Source: Penelope pileata
Lineage: Eukaryota; Chordata; Aves; Galliformes; Cracidae
NCBI GenBank assembly: GCA_013396635.1
Contig: WBMW01003179.1
Span: 106,844 to 170,843, forward strand
Length of the DNA stretch: 64,000 bases
Direction of reading: 5' to 3'
Of the stretch, positions 48,796 through 63,986 are shown in pieces. The first letter of the stretch is position 1; each line of letters opens with the position of its first letter. A program made the position numbers and the translations under genes. The notes under the pieces were generated by a model that saw nothing but the letters and a program-made list of their open reading frames with translations, was not told the origin of the DNA and did not search any database.

Positions 48796-51700
48796 CAGTG
48801 CTTCATCTTGTGGTATGGTTTGCAGGTTCTTTTGAGCAGGAAGGCACTTGTATACAAACATACCATTGCAGCTGTACTTTTGGTAGAGATCTCGAGTCCA
48901 CTTTTGTGCCGACAGTAATTGTCAAGAGGCCACCACCACCACTGTGCTGTTTTCATACATTACAGAGAAAGTCCAAATTTTTTGCTATCCTTATGATTTA
49001 GGCATTAATCCTTGTCCCAGTAAGAGCCATAATGTGGGGCAGAATCAAACTGCTAAGCCTGTTTAAATCTGGGAGCCTGTCATATCAGCAAAAGAGAGAG
49101 TCAACAAAAAGAGACTCATCTGGCTCCTGTGCTAATTCAGCTTGAGGAACAGACGCTGGGACTTCTACTGTAACTGTCACTCCTTGCAGCTTTTCAAGGG
49201 TTTTTCAAAGGATTTTTAGTTATTATGTTGGCAAATGTGGGAGAAAACAGCAGTAGTTCAATATTAGTGTTCACAAAAGTTTCTGCTGGGACAGCTGGAA
49301 AGCCAGACTTGCAGCCCTAGGATTTGTTGTCCCACTTCCCTCCGGTTTTGCTCTTCAACTGCCAGGCCCTTAGAGTGTGATCTGAATTCCTTAAGCTCAT
49401 CTAAGCTTCTCGCATGTTCAGGGCAGTCTGCTTCGATACAGTCTAGGCATGACCTGTTTTTAACTTACTAGGTTGAAGACCCCCTTCTCTGCCAGAAATG
49501 ATATTTTTAAAAAGCGATCCCCTCTGCCAGACACTGTTCTATCAGCCTAGTGTGTCCAGGGTCACATAATGGGCCTTGCTGCTGTCACTGTGCAGTGCCT
49601 TGCTGTCCACATAGTGCTGCTGGAAGATCCACAGAGGGTGTCTATAGTGGTGCTTGGTGTGAAGAAAGCTGGGAAAACCCCTGTCTAAAATTTCTGTCAC
49701 CACTTAGAGGTCTGTAATGCTCAGGGCCAGCAGCACAGCTGATGACAATGGAGTTTGTCTTGTGAATCCCTGCTCATTGCTTTAGAATTGCTTTCTAAGG
49801 TAACGGATCAGACTGTCATGGAGAGTGGGCTGCAAGTTTCAGGGTTCAAAATGTGGGCTTGCATTGGATTTGGAAGCCTTGAGGAAGGGATGGCTTTTTC
49901 ATAGCACAGTGAAATAGCCTATTCCATGCCCTTTCAGGGCACTGTGGTATGGTTATTGCATTCTTACAGTGGGAAGAGGTTTCATCCAAACATAAGACAT
50001 ATACTCGCTTTAGAAGTGCTTGGTCAAGTCCTCCTAAGGATGTATTTATGCTAATTTCAAACAACCTAAGCAGTGTCTGCCACAATATTTCTACCTTGAG
50101 GTTTTGAGCATGCTTTCTATTTTCTCCTCTTAGAACTTTTACGCAATCTAAAGTTTTCTGCAGCTCATTTGACTCAGCTGTTGTTGCAAATTTGTTTCTC
50201 GGAAGGGATTTTTCCATCATTCACAGGATCTATTTTTAAGCTCCTCAAAGATTGCTTATGTAGAATAATATCCCAGAGAACCATACAGGATGCTGTGGGT
50301 ATGGCAGCTGATCTCAGGAACGCTGCGGAGCAACTTGGAGCTGAAACAATTGACTGTATTCATTGAAACAGCAGGGAGACCATAGGGAAACAGAATGTAG
50401 TTACCTTCACTGGAATTTGGCCAGCGTCCCAGCTACCACTAATGCCTCTGCTCTTAGAGGAATGTCCTGGGATTTTCATTAATGCATGATTCAGCTTAAA
50501 AAAACATGTGCCTGCTGCCTTAGCCCCTGGAGCTATGGCAATTAAAGAAATGTGATTTAGCCAATGTGTAATGACTAGCTTTAGCAGGCATGTTCCCTTC
50601 TGTTCTAGTTTTTTCTGCTCCCCATCCCCAAAAAGAAAGAGTAAAGTTTCCAGTACATTGCATAAACTATATAGGCAGTGAGTTGCTGTACCCCATTCAG
50701 GTAGCATTCTGGGTGTACAACCAGTCTTCACATAGCTGCACGCTCACAGAAATGTGCTCTGTAAAATCCATTGAGTGGATTTCAGAAAAGAAACTCCTTT
50801 GAGAAGGCCTCATCCTGGCTGTCAGACTGACTTGCCTTCTTCCAGGGAGCAAGGGCCCCATGGATGCTTTTGACTGATCCCATTGCGTGTGAAGCAGAAA
50901 TACAATTCTCCAGTGCTAAAGGCTGAAGCTAGGAAAATTGAAAAGGTTGTGCAGTATAGAGATATAAAGTGTTCCCTGTCCCCAGGTCAGCTAAGCTCAC
51001 ACGTATTCATATGTCCCTTCATGTCTTCAATGCTGATACCTTTAGGACGCACATGTGGGAAGAAAAGAGGCCAGCAAGTCACAGTGGCATTCTCATGGTG
51101 GAGGGACTAGGTGACTTTTTGTGCACTGTCCTAATTTAGTTATAAAAGGTGGTTAAGCCTAAAAGTGCTCATGGAGGATGTGCTTTTGTAGTCTAATTCT
51201 TTCCTGAGATGAGGGCCTTACACGGCTGATGACCAAAGAGGTCATTTTGTGTTGTTGTTGTTAATGGGGAACCTCATACTTATTTGTCCTATCAGTTTAT
51301 TTTGAGGACATTTTTGGAAACAGAAAAGCAGCAAAAAAATTGAGAGAACTGTGAGAAACTGGGAAATCATGCCAAGTGGAGGAAAGGACTGGAAGAGGAT
51401 GCACGTTTTCAGTTTGTATTTTTGAGACAGTTACAATGGACTTTTCACTGCTACGTGTGGCCAAACAAGGACTTGAAACCCTTAGTCTAGAATGGCATTT
51501 ATATGTCATACTGCTGGGTCTGATCCCTGCATTTTTATGTGTCGGGCAAAGTATAAATATAAGCTTCTGCAAAGTTAGCAGCCATCTAAAATGTATATTG
51601 AGGTTTATCTCACACAGAAAAGTTTCAGAAGAGAAGCTTAAGAGCAAGAGCTCTTCAGCATGCAGGAAGGAGGAGGACAGTGGGCAATGTGGCTGGTGTT

Positions 51701-54700
51701 TATACAGGTTTACCTTGTCCATCTCCATGTCACCTGGCAGCATCACTGGCACTGAAAACTTGGACCTGCCTCAACCTGAATTCCAGTTAAATTTATTTGT
51801 GTGTCTACTGCAGCTAAAAATAATGTTGCCAAAAAGTGTTTGGCTTCAGAAATGGATAAGCTCAGAAACTCAGCTTTAAATCACCTCCCCTAACAGAAGA
51901 CAGGAAAGTTCCAGGAAAGATGTGGCTACTTCAGAGGATTCAGGCAGGGAGATAGTAAATGCTGTGCATGTATCCAGATGAACTTCAGTGCTGGTAATAC
52001 AGCTGAAACAGGACAAAATAGAGTAGAGCCCTACTCTGCCTGAACTGTTAACTTGATTTTCTGGGACATATTCTGGTATGTGAGCTTCATGCTCAGCTCT
52101 GCTGCTGACAGTCCCAGACCAGCGAAGTTAAAAGTCACCCCTGCATGTGCATGAGTTGCAGTGGTTTGGGAAGCTAGTTGATGTTCAGATAACTGTTGTG
52201 CAGCAGTGAAAACTGCTGCCCTCTTAGACGATAAAGTATCCAGAGAAAGGTCTGCCTTAGGAAAACAGACCAGATTTTGCTATGCAACATCTGTCAGGAT
52301 ACCTGTAAAAGAACTGCAGAGAGCAGATACTAATATTTGTCTATTGAGAGAGTGGCTTTAGAGTACTTTTCCCTGCCACCCATGTCTGAAGGAGTTTTTT
52401 TTTAAGGTAAAAGATAGCAAATGTGCTTCTTTGCATAGCGTAGTGATTTAGGATCATTTTAGTGTCCACATCTGCGGTATAAAATTAGCAAGGAGGTTCC
52501 CAGATGTTGCTATGTTTAAATGCAGCCTTGCTAATCACTAGCTGAGCCTGCTCTTATCATCTTGCTTTCAAAAATGCTCCAAAATGTTCTTGTGCTGGCA
52601 AGAAACCCTCCATGTGCAGTTTGAAGACATTTAGGTTGGCACATGGGCCGGGGCTTTGTTGGTGCCTTTGGCCTATTGGACACTGGTTAAAGAATCCACA
52701 TAGAGCCCAAACAAAAAGTATTCAGTGGTTTTTAACGTAACTGTTATCCAAAATTGAGCAGCTTGCAGAATAAGTTTACAGGGAACGTACTGGGAGCCAA
52801 TATAGAGTACTATAAGGAAAACTTTTAGAGACCTTCAGAGCAAAGAAACCACAGAGATGGGTGGCTGGAGGATTGACTAGGCCTGCAAGGGAACAGACAG
52901 ACAGAAAGAGGAGTTTAGCACTCCTTCTATCTCAGTTTGTAATTAAACAGAGGACTGAAACATTCATTGGTCAGTCAGACTGCTTTTTTGAGATAGAAAT
53001 TAAGAAGTCACCCCAACTGCCACTGTTTAAAAGTATTTTCTTGCATTTCCACACCATAAACTTCATTCATCCACCTGCCTTTCAATCTTTGAGACAATCA
53101 CCCTGGCTTAAGTGCATCAGCTGCTTTCCGTGACGACGGGAGTAATTGAATGGCATTTCAGATGAACTTGCAGCTAGTGCATAACTCGTGTTACTAAAAA
53201 CAGAACTACCCACAGGACTGAAGGGTGAAATTCAGACCTAGGCCTGGATTTCACCTGACTGGTTTGCATTCCTCTTCTCACTAACACTGTATGATCGTCT
53301 GGTTTAGCCCGTTGCTAGCAAAGCACCCTTCACAGTGTGAATGATTCCAATCAGCTGCAAACGAGAGGGAAGTACGTAGAAAAGCAATCGTCCTTTGAAT
53401 TTCGAACCGCCGCAGGGTGGCAGCAGGGGACAAGGACAGTGGCTGCAGAGTGAAGGATGTGAACAAACCGACCGAAGCTGTCTATCTGTCTCCCCTGCAC
53501 TTTATTCTTCCATCTCCCTGCTGCTCCCAGTAAGTCCATGAAGCCTCACGAGAACGCCCGCAAGACCTAAGCAAAGACAGGCTTTTCAGATCTGAGTTTT
53601 TTGTGCTCTTTTCCATTTGGACAGCTGGTCAGGACCCTGTTTAGGAAAACACACAGCGAAGACTGCACACTTTCACATGGGTTTGTAGGGAGCAGGTTTT
53701 CCAACACTCAGCCTGTCCTAGCGCAAAGTCAAGGGATCATTTGTGTATGTGAGTAAGTCTGCACAGCAGTAGGTAGGTGGCTGTCAGACGCACAGGGGCA
53801 GTTTAAAATTCACGAATTTATTGTTCCTATATGAAATGGAAACTGATTGCTCCTCTTCCTCTTTTGCTTTCCATCATTTTCAAGAAGCTGAGCTGTAGGC
53901 AAAGAAAATGAATCTCCAGGGCTGCGAGCATGGCATCTTTTATGGGCATTAAATTCACTTGAGAAGACTTTTTAATAATTACAAGAGGCTGGGGAAATAA
54001 AGAAAGGGTTTGCCAAGTATGATGTGATGACAATGGCTTGGACCATAACATTCCTCTTTTGTATTGACACCACCGCTCCAAGCTGCACACGATTGCCATT
54101 ATCTGGTCCGAGGGGAGTTCTTGCTGTGTTATTGTGGAGCGTGTGTGACCTGGCATTGAGTCAAAACGAATTGAGCCACTGTGCTGGGGTGAACTGTCCC
54201 AGCTACGTCAGGACTGTTAGCATTTCCTTCTCGTTACCTAGGGATGCCTGAAGTACGTCTCTCCATGTTCCTAAAAATTACGATGTCTGATTCTCACTAA
54301 AATGAGCAAGAACTGAATACCTAAATCTCTTAGGCAGCTACTGAATGCATTGCAAGAGCTCCAATCAGTTCTTCAGGCACAGCTCTGCTGCATCATTTTT
54401 TTCTCTCTCAGATATAGACCATTTAGTGGTTATTAGTTTGCATTATTAGGCTCATGGAGAAAAGAGGAACATGATGAAGGGAATACAGGGAGAAAGAAGG
54501 AACGTATTGAAGGGGATATAGCGCAAAAGAAAGGAAAATGGTAGCATAGTGGGAGAAAGTACAGCCACAGTGAATTAGGTAAGAAGGAAAACTAAGGAGA
54601 CAGAAGAGGATCTGGAAGTACAGAAGAGAGGATATCCAAGAGTAGTTCCTCTTGGTTGTAGAAAGGAAAACTGCTGTAAGAGAAAATGGCTTAATGTTGG

Positions 54701-54802
54701 TGACAGGGTAGAAATAGAAAGATGGGGAATCTCATATGGGCTCAGTACAGTGTGACCTGGCAGTCAACATAGAGCGCAACTCCTGCACTAATGTGTGATT
54801 CT

Positions 54803-54870
54803 TTCTGTGACCCTGGAAAAGTTACATAAACATTGCTTCTGTTTTCATTTCTCTCTAATTTAGAAACAAT
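54803..54870 (+). repeat. MIR-like ancient SINE fragment
   Basis: CTGTGACCCTGGAAAAGTTA then CATAAAC and TTTCATTTCTCTCTAATTTA resembles the sense MIR core CTGTGTGACCTTGGGCAAGTTACTTAAC...TTTCCTCATCTGTAAAA. It is weaker than the copy at 60994. Confidence 0.4.
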
Positions 54871-57800
54871 ACTTCCTGCTGCCTTCCCATTCAGTTAAAA
54901 GGTCAAATAATCTCATGGAAGGAAGGTTCTTCAGGATAATTATTACTGTTGTCACTACTGTTATTATTGCTATTTGTAGTAGCAGGTATAATGAAGGCGT
55001 TAAATATTAGGGAATGGAAATAGGGAAAAAGAAGGGAGAAATGTCGTAACCAGTAACTGGCCATGCTGGGTCCATGGGCTTGTCTTCAGGAGAGACTAGG
55101 ACTACGTGTTCCAGTAGCCTGAAAATCCTGTAGGTTTAGGTTTATGTGATTTCTGGGATTACAACTTGCAGGGAAGATTTTCTTGGAGTTTCCGCTTTGA
55201 ATTCATGTGAGCAAAATGCCAAGGCCCTGTCTAATCATGGAGCGAAACAAAAGTTCATCAGCTGTACTTCAAGAGCCTTCTGGTTGTTGGCTCCTTTCTT
55301 CTCTGAACTGATCACAGGTGCGTATGTCTTAGCCATCTTTTCTCACTTAGAAATATTTTCCAGTTACCCCCAAAAGACACAAGCCAAAAGAAATCTCATG
55401 GCTGTTGGTCACCCTGTCATGATACAACTTCTAGGGATTGTCACAGTATGAATTGTAACAGCAAGAATAGGAAGATAACACAAAAATCTGGCAAGACGCA
55501 TAAAGCATCCTGTGAAAATGCGCACAAGGCAATGCTATGCAACAAGGACTGAAAGATAAGCTCCAAATATTATCATTTGCTCCATGTTTCTAGAACTCAG
55601 ATGAGGGAGATTTGAGAAATAACTAGATATTCTACTATTGCAGTTCCCATGATACTAGGTTTGGCTTTTCTTGAGGTTGAAAAACTGTGCTTTATTAAAA
55701 GGACACAAAAATGTGTGCAGACACGTCTCTGACTAGTTTGTTTTCCTGGATGGCATGGACAAGAGGAGCAAGGGAATGCAAGGTGTTGCTGTGAGAAGAG
55801 AGTATGCAAAGCCAGAGAAACTGCAAACAGCAAAAAACCCGCTCTTCTGCTGGGTGGGCCCACGTTTGATGGCATCCCCACCTATACTGCAATGGAATCA
55901 CTCTCAGAGTACCATAGAAACTGGGATTTTCTTTATCGAAACCTTGCTGGGTGGCAAGACATACGAGAAATGGCTGTGAAACCAGGGGCAGGATGACAGC
56001 ACAGGGTGAGGAGTTCTGTCTGCGGAAACCTCGGATGTGTTTAGGGGCAAAGCAGAAGACCTTTCCAGCAGACTCTTGAATAGATGGCTATTTTTAACTC
56101 CCACGTTGTGGAACAAATATTAACTCTCAGATAGGTGCAGTCACTGGCTTTGTGTGCTCTGGGCAGGGGTGAGCTGTGTCAGCTGTAACAGAGTAACAGG
56201 GGGCGAGTTCTTGTAGCCCCTTTAGCTGATATCGCCCTGATAACCACTGCAGACCAAACAGGATCAAGTTAGTGTGTGCCAGGCCCCAGTTTTTGTATCA
56301 CCTGCTAATATACCGTCTGTGGAATGCATGGAATGGATTGTTTGCAAAAACCAAGCAGTGAACAAAGAAGTAAGGCTCTCTCTGATTACCACGTGCATGG
56401 GCAGGGTGTGTTCTGCAGGCAAGACCCTCCTGGGTTAAAGCTGCCCTCACGCTGGAAGCAGAGAAGGAGCAGGAGGAAGCAATCCCTGGAGGTTAAGCAC
56501 TGTAATGGTGTGAGCATTACTCTACACCAGCCCAGGTGTACCTCGCTCTAGTGGCTCTGTCTGTTACTCAGATACAAATCAGTACTTACTTTCATTTCAT
56601 GCTTTGAGCAAAAAGAGAGAAAAGTAGGAAGGAGGCTTGTGGTATTGGCTCTCTGGACACCGTGACATGGAGCAGCCAAGTGATGGGAGAGCCAGAAGAC
56701 GAGCCGTCTCCCATCCTGTGGCCACCTTTCTCTTATCTCTCTGGGAGATGCAGCAAGCTGTGTGCTGCTGCTGTAAAGCACCTCAGAATGTCATTCTGTA
56801 GACATGTCACAGCTGGCTTTATGCTGGCTGAAAATGAGCTGATTTTTCCCCTCTTCTGCAGGTGTTCTTGCTTTTCCTTGGCTCTAGATTCAGTCCGTAT
56901 GTTGCAGATGTCACACCATAGCTGCAAGTGAGCTTTGCTGCTGTCTTTTTGTTTGCTCTTGACACAGCTTTTCCACATCTCTGTTTCCTGTCCCTCTGCT
57001 TGTCTAACCTGTCCATTCGCACTCTAAGGCTTGAGTAGGAGCTGTCTGTGATAGTGTGACTGCACCATGCCTCTAACAGAGGGACCTGATAGGGCTGTAG
57101 GCGTAACCATAGAGCAAACACAGATTAGTTCCTTGTCTTGTATATATGGAGGCAGGTGGAGAAAATGTATTGTTAGCTTTGCCTCCTGTTACAAGAAAAA
57201 AAAAGGATCCTGGAGGCTTCTTGAAGGTCTGAAGTCAAAGCTGTCACATAGTTCCATCTTTCTTAGTGCATTCGCTGAAGGAAGACTTGCTTTTTCTCCA
57301 CCCTTTCCAATTTTAAATGTAAAAATCTCTGTGGAATCCTAGCAGTTCTATGCTTAAGAAGGTGGAAAAATGTATTCCAAGCTCAGCCTTCTTTCCTCTG
57401 CTGGCTTAAGAATTTAGAGTCACCAAGAGGAGGCAGATGCAAACCCATCCAAGCGTGTCTTCTTATCTCTTGTAGCTGAAACCAGCAATCTGTTTTCCAT
57501 CCACTTCTTGCCACTTCTTGCTGAGGGGCTGACTGCTGAGATTAACCTCACTCCCAGGACAGGAAACAATCACACAGGAAATAGGAAGGTGTGGAAGTGT
57601 TGGAGCCTGCAGGGTAGTCTGGAGAATGACCTTGAATCTTCGCCACTTGTCAGTAACTTGCATCCAGCCTGTGTGGAGCACGGAGACATTTCTGCAGCTG
57701 GGTCACTGCTGTGGTGCCCCCAGCCAGTTTATACTTGCTAAGTTATACTGGAAAAGGTCTTGGTCCTTCAGGGAGCCTGTCTGCGCTGGTGCAGGAGCAT

Positions 57801-58730
57801 TCCAGTATTTTGGAGTCCTGATCTCCAGTTTTGGTAAATGCAACCTACTTGCCTGAAATCTCTCTTCTGAAATAAAAGGGTGAGTGATTGCTGCTCATTT
57901 CAGCTTTCATCAGGGCCAGCTCTGGACACAAAATAGGGATTGCAGCAGAGTGGAGAACTAGGAGAGGATTAGTCACAAGGACAAAGAATGATTTCTCTAG
58001 GGACATTGTCTTGAGGGAAGCTCCTCTACCCACCGAGGGATGGCCTAGGTCTCTGAGCAGTGCCTACCTTTGGCCATCTGGCAGTGTGGAAAGCAGCACG
58101 GACAGCAGAAGTGCTCTTCAGCAGTTGGAATGGGAGAAGCAAGGGGCTGTGCTACCCAGTACCTCACTTCCCTCTGGGCTGACTGCACCACTATATCTCT
58201 CAGAGGTCAAGTGCACCCAGTGCTGATGAAAGAGCTGAGAGAGGACACCAAGCTACTGCTGTCTTGGTCTGCTTGAACTAACTGGCGAGGGCACAGCTCT
58301 CTTGCCACAGCCTTGACATTGGATTTTGCCACTCCTGAGAGTCAAACCAGAATATTACATTTCTTTAGTAAGCTGATGAGTTCAGTGGAGAGACAGATGA
58401 ACTGATTCTGCCTTCAGTCCTGACAGATAGGACAAAGTGAGTCTGTCCATCTCTCTGCACACACACATGCACACGTGCACTGCAAAGAAGCTGTGAGCTG
58501 TCTGAGACAGTTCTCTGTATAGGGTCAAATACTGCTGAATTTCTCTGACTTTAGTTGCAGTGCTAAAATCAGCTTGTCACTGCTAACATAGTGAGTAGAT
58601 GTTTCTCTGGGTTTATGGAAGTGTCTCTCTGATGCAGCATTTGGAAAATAAGCCTGAGGATGCCAGAAGTGTTGGAGTTGTGAATGGCAAGGGCTGGAGT
58701 TCTTGTTGTGAGGAGTCTTGCTCCAAGCCA

Positions 58731-58764
58731 AGTATATTCATTAACATAGTATATTCATTAACGT
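58731..58764. repeat. Two-copy 17-bp tandem duplication
   Basis: AGTATATTCATTAACAT is immediately followed by AGTATATTCATTAACGT, differing at one position. A small local duplication. Confidence 0.9.
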
Positions 58765-59420
58765 GGTTTGGACTGAGTGTGGGAGAAAATATGTTGTTTT
58801 GCTTGTGTTAAACAGCAGATATTTTCTGGAAATGCCAGTATGATTTCTTAGCACTGTTAACCCTTCAAAACCAAGTAGTTTAACTTTTCTTTCTGAATAA
58901 ATAAAATCCAAACTTTTGAGATGAATTCATTCTGTATGAAACTTGTACAGCTACCTGGAATAAATTATTATTTCCCCTACTGTACTTTTCACTTGTGAGC
59001 AGTGATGTTACTGCAGAACAATTTGAAGCACTATGAGAAAAAAAAATTCCTTCTTTGCTTCCCTGCAGAATGAAACAATGACTACTTTGGAAATACTTTA
59101 CTTGTCTTCAAGTAAATGTCAATAGTTAAATTCTCTCTCAACGCATGTCTGCATCAGGGATGGGGATATCCAGCAGAGATATGGCTCCAGGGGGAGACCT
59201 TTGACTTAACTGTTTTTTGATTGAATCATATTAACTGCTTTGTCACACTGACACAGAGGTTGGGAACAATGGGAAAGAATTTCTGTCTGCAGCATGGGAA
59301 ACTCTCACTGCCCCCAAGTTGTGACATGGCATTCAGTCTGAGTGATGGGAGCAGCATATTCTCTGGAGTCATTTGGCAGCTCCGCAACTCTGTTTTAAGG
59401 TTTGAAAACTGTTTCTGAAT

Positions 59421-59458
59421 TGCAAGGGGCCTTAAAATACTCATCTCCAACATAGAAC
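59421..59458 (-). mobile_element. Possible CR1 3' UTR scrap
   Basis: GCAAGGGGCCTTAAAATACT then CATCTCCAACATAGAACC resembles the antisense CR1 block GGAAGGGACCTTAAAGATCATCTAGTTCCAACC. It is short and lacks the terminal octamers, so it may be chance. Confidence 0.3.
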
Positions 59459-60993
59459 CTAAATCAATCAGCTACAAGTTTACTGAGCAAGCCAAATTTG
59501 GCCCAGTGGGCCTCTGTATCAGTACCAGCGCTGATAACCCAGTGTGGAACAAGGCATAGATGAGCCCCAGATTCACTGGAAATGCATCATTCCAGTGGAA
59601 AGAATAAAGTAATTCTAGTACAATATTTGAAACTGTTACAAATGCTATAGCAGTGGAGATATGGAGATGAAAATGGACTGGTAATGGGGCTGAGAAGAAT
59701 AATTGAAGGGTCTGAAGCAGAGAACATTTTTCTGTAATGCTCCTCCTAGGTGAGTCCTGGAAACTTTGCAGCAGAGAAAGCTCTCTCTCTCAACTCCTTC
59801 ATGGAGCAGAATTTCTTCCTCTCTCACTCCATCGGTTCCTATAAAACTTTTTTCTGCAGTTCAGGAATTCTGGACAGCCATCTCCAGCAGTTCATTTGTG
59901 ATGCTTCCCTTCCCATCATAATAGTATGTGACACAAAAAGGGCAGTAGTTTGTCACTGCAATTGCTGCTGGGTGTCAACACCCAGCTAAGCTGGTTTACT
60001 GTTTTTTTTTTCCAGAGCATCTCCTCGTGTCACTCAGCGGCTGTACTAGCCCGCTTTGTGGCACAGCTCACACTTGTAACTGCAAACAGTGTGCCTACAT
60101 ATTTGCTTCTTCTTTTTTAATAAGAAACTTCAGTTCCTACTGTTTAGGAATCACATGCACCATTCTTATTACAAAGGACACAAAGATGGAATGATCCACC
60201 ATAAAAGCTACAAAGAATTTGTTGTTACAAAAGCTCCTCAAAGAAAGGGAAAAGAGAAATAAATAAAGAAAACCTCTTTAAAATAATCAAGAAAGGATCT
60301 CAGTTAGAGAGCATTCCCTGAACTTACAGTAACCATAGCGAACCAAACAAAAGACAGTAGTAATAAGTCTTATGTATCCTTGGTGATCTGCTTAAGCAAC
60401 TTCTTGCTTTTACAGTAAGCCAAAAAAAGGGAGAACAGATGAGTTCAAAGTATGATCTATTGAATGACAAGAAGCCTCCTCTAATGCAAGAAAATGGACT
60501 GGAGTGTTAATGCAAAGCAAGAGCAGGGGTGGCCTTTAGGATTTTAAGGAAAGGGCAGTGGGCACGGTAGGCTTCACTGCAGTAAAGACGACTGGGCGGA
60601 TTTAGTTTATGTCAGCCTGAGGAGACTATTGAGGCTTTCTGAAGCGCGTGAGGGGGGCAGCTTGGCAGGGAAGATCTTGTTTTCTCCTTCAGAAATAACT
60701 TGAAAGCTTTGGCTAGATATGTTTGTGGAAAGCAGAAGAAAGAATGAAGTGTGTGGGAGATGCTGAAATCACAGGCTTTAGGGAGAAGCTTGGTAGGATT
60801 TCACAGAAAATAGGAACGTCCTCTGGAAGGGAATAATTTCCCATCACATGTTTCAAGTGGCAAAAGCTCTCCCGAGTTCAGAACCTTTGAGCTAGGGGTT
60901 CAGAGAGACAGCCTCTGGAATGAGAGCTAGGATTTGGATCATTGCCATGCACAGAGAGATCATACACTGAAGAGACAGGTTAGACAAAGGTAA

Positions 60994-61047
60994 CAATGAT
61001 TGTCCATTTTATAGCTGGGAAACTGAGACACAGAAACCAAGAATCTT
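60994..61047 (-). repeat. MIR-like ancient SINE fragment
   Basis: TGTCCATTTTATAGCTGGGA, AACTGAGACACAGAAACCAA matches the antisense MIR core CCCCATTTTACAGATGAGGAAACTGAGGCACAGAGA with few gaps. This is the best MIR match in the window. Confidence 0.65.
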
Positions 61048-63986
61048 TATGCTACTGATGAATGTTCTGCTGTACAGATGGTCCTACTGATTTCCAGGAG
61101 AGGGTTTGTACTCCCCACGTGCCTGGGCAGCTGGCTCTACTCACAGCATCTGCAATAAGACGTGGCATTGAATCTGGCCAACCTGTGTCTTAGGTATTCC
61201 TTCCCCTCTGCTTGTCAGTCGCATCTTACAACTCAACTTGGCAGAGCGGTTGGCTCAATCCAGCCAGAAACCATCCGTTGCAAGCCAGCTCCTGCTTGCT
61301 CCTCCTGCTCCTGACAGACTGAGAAATAATCCTACACCCAGAAAGTCTTCTGGTGTCAAATCACCTTGCTTTTCTCTGCTTAAATAAACCATAAGAGGTC
61401 TTACTGCCTACTGACTGACCTCTTACAGTAGGTCATATAGCACACAGCAATTACATTTTTTGGTGCAAGCGGTTGTTGAGGGTGGTTTTGATAGTAGTGT
61501 GGCTGTTCAAACCACTCCAACATAACTTACACACTTAAAATAATAGACTGTGCTGCGAGCTCTGCCATTGCTGACTGACAGCACTTAGAGCCACTTGAGG
61601 CTTAGGAGACAGTTGAAGATGTATCTTCTGTTTTTCTCTTGCTTGTAATCTGGTCTGCCGAACAAGGTATTGCTCAGAGAGAGTAGCCATATGCAGCAGC
61701 GGCCTATGTGCGTATTTATCTACCCGCTTTGGCACGCAGAGCTTTGCAAGCATCCTCAGTCCTATGGTCCTGCTCAGCATGGCACAGACCCAGCAGGGTC
61801 CCGTCCCTGACTTGTCCAGTGAAGCAGCTGTTCATTGAAAAGGGTTCCATGACGCTGAGGCTTGTTTGCTTTTGTTGATAGTTGTTACTCACCAGAGATA
61901 GTTTTGTGTTTATAGTGCAGCTTGTTTTGTTTGAATTGTTCAGTCCTTTCCTTGAAATATTACCACTCCTCATACACAAATATTTTCAGAGGCATTCAGT
62001 GAGGAAGCCACCTCGCTAGAACATGGAGCATCTGAACTTTGCTTTGGGAGACAATGTCTCATCTTCTGGACTTTGGGTGGAAACCCAGGAGTCTTTCTGA
62101 CTCCTTTGACTCTTCAAGTGGTGTTGCCAGGTCCGAGGGCTGTTGTGAATGTTTTCTTCCAGGAAACCCAGGGATTGCATCCAGGGAACCCCAGCTGGTC
62201 AGATGAGATAACTGTGCCTAAGCAAAAGGGAGGGCTAACAGATCGTTAAGAGAAGGGATAACTATGTAAACCAAACAAATCAATCCATGTCTCAATTTGT
62301 CTCTAGATACATAGGAAATTCAGTTTTGATGCTGCCATCAAAAGCTCCTAATTTTATAAAAAGAGTGTCTTGTTTTAGCTCGTTTGTGGATAATTTAAGT
62401 ACATAGGAGCAGATCAGATCATTCTCAACCTCTGGCGTTACTTGCAGATGACTCTGTAGGCAGGCTAGCAAACTCTCCTTTAAGGCATTCTTTAATATAC
62501 TGCTGTGGCTGGCTACACAGCCTTGCAAACTGCAAGAGCTGCTGGCATAACGCGGAGTGTAATGTTGTTGAAAAGGTGGATTCGTTGCCCGGTGCTCAGT
62601 AAGGCAATCACCCGCAGTGATGAGATAACTGATTTATTGCAAAGTTGCACAAGTTTGGGTGCTAGGTGGTCTTCCACAAAGCTAGCACACCTCAGGATTT
62701 TCATGACACTTTTTTATACACATTCTTACCACTTGGCCACTACCCTGATACAGCCTCCAGCCTGCAATTGGTAAATCAAAGACGGGGCTAACCTCCCTTC
62801 CTGCAGGCTATGCTAGTCATGCTAATTTAACTACATGTCTTTTCAAGATGCTCCTGTCTTCAAAAGACAAGTTTAGTCATCACATTGTGATTGAGAGTTC
62901 CTCTACTTAATCACTTCAGCTGTTTCAAGGATAGTCATCCTGACCCAGAGAAAAGTACATTTTTGCTGTATGTAAGGATACGCATAAGAAGATTGTGCAA
63001 AGATTAGTTCTTACTTGACTGGCAACAGGAACACATCATTGTTCAAAGAGAGATTTATTTTAGAGCTGTTCAGAATGTTAGCAATCTTATCAGGAGTACT
63101 GTGGTTTTTAGTGTTTCCTTAAGTCTTTGATTCCAGATTATTTATAATGGTAATTACGGAAGAATCTAAATTCCAATTTTCACTAAAAAGAGCAGAAAAA
63201 TGAAGTCTAGTTCCCACAGTTGCAAAAAGAACCCTAAAACGGTTTTCCTGTAGAGTTCCAAAACTAGAATAAATAAATAAAATTCATTTATTTAAAGCAT
63301 AAAACATAAAGAGATATAACTGGTGATGTTTAAGGACAAGGGTAATCAAGGCAGAAGTTAATACAAATGTTTCTGATGGTTATCTCAGCCTTTGAAATAG
63401 CTGATATTTGTTACAAGGAGATAGAGGACCAAGAATGCCTATTCTCTGTGCATAACCTAACATAACAAAACAAAAACAAGAACGAAGTCCCTTCTGTTGA
63501 CTGTATGGCAGATTAATCTAACCCATAGTATCCCACTCTATTGAATTTAGTTTGAATGCTACCCACCTGTTTTTCTTTGCAACAAGCTGGAGCCATACTG
63601 CATTTTTAGTTTGTTATTTATTTATGCTGGCAGCGAGGTCTAATGTTTCATCTCTCACCCTTCCTGGTAATTGTGATGCAAGGCTCTTTATATGAAGTCT
63701 CATTCCTGTGGTTTTATCCATTCTTATGAAGAAAAGAAAAAGGTCATTCGTCAGTGGAATGACTTCCTGGTAGCATGAACGACAACAATTTTTACCTGCC
63801 TGTGCTCAGGGTTAGGAGAATCTACTAGCTAATGCTTGTGGAAGTCAAATTTTAAGTGTTATAAAGTACATGATTTTGTGGTGTTTTGTAATAAAAGTTA
63901 TTTTGGTTGCACTTCATTGCCCAGAAGCTCAGGATGCAGAGTGTGTTAAGTTATATATAACCTTGCCCTCTGCTAATATTCAGTAT

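Noticed and set aside
51297..51879. 151- and 167-codon open frames on opposite strands
   Set aside because: No domain, no exon signals and no family resemblance. The overlap of long frames on both strands is a base-composition effect within intron 1.
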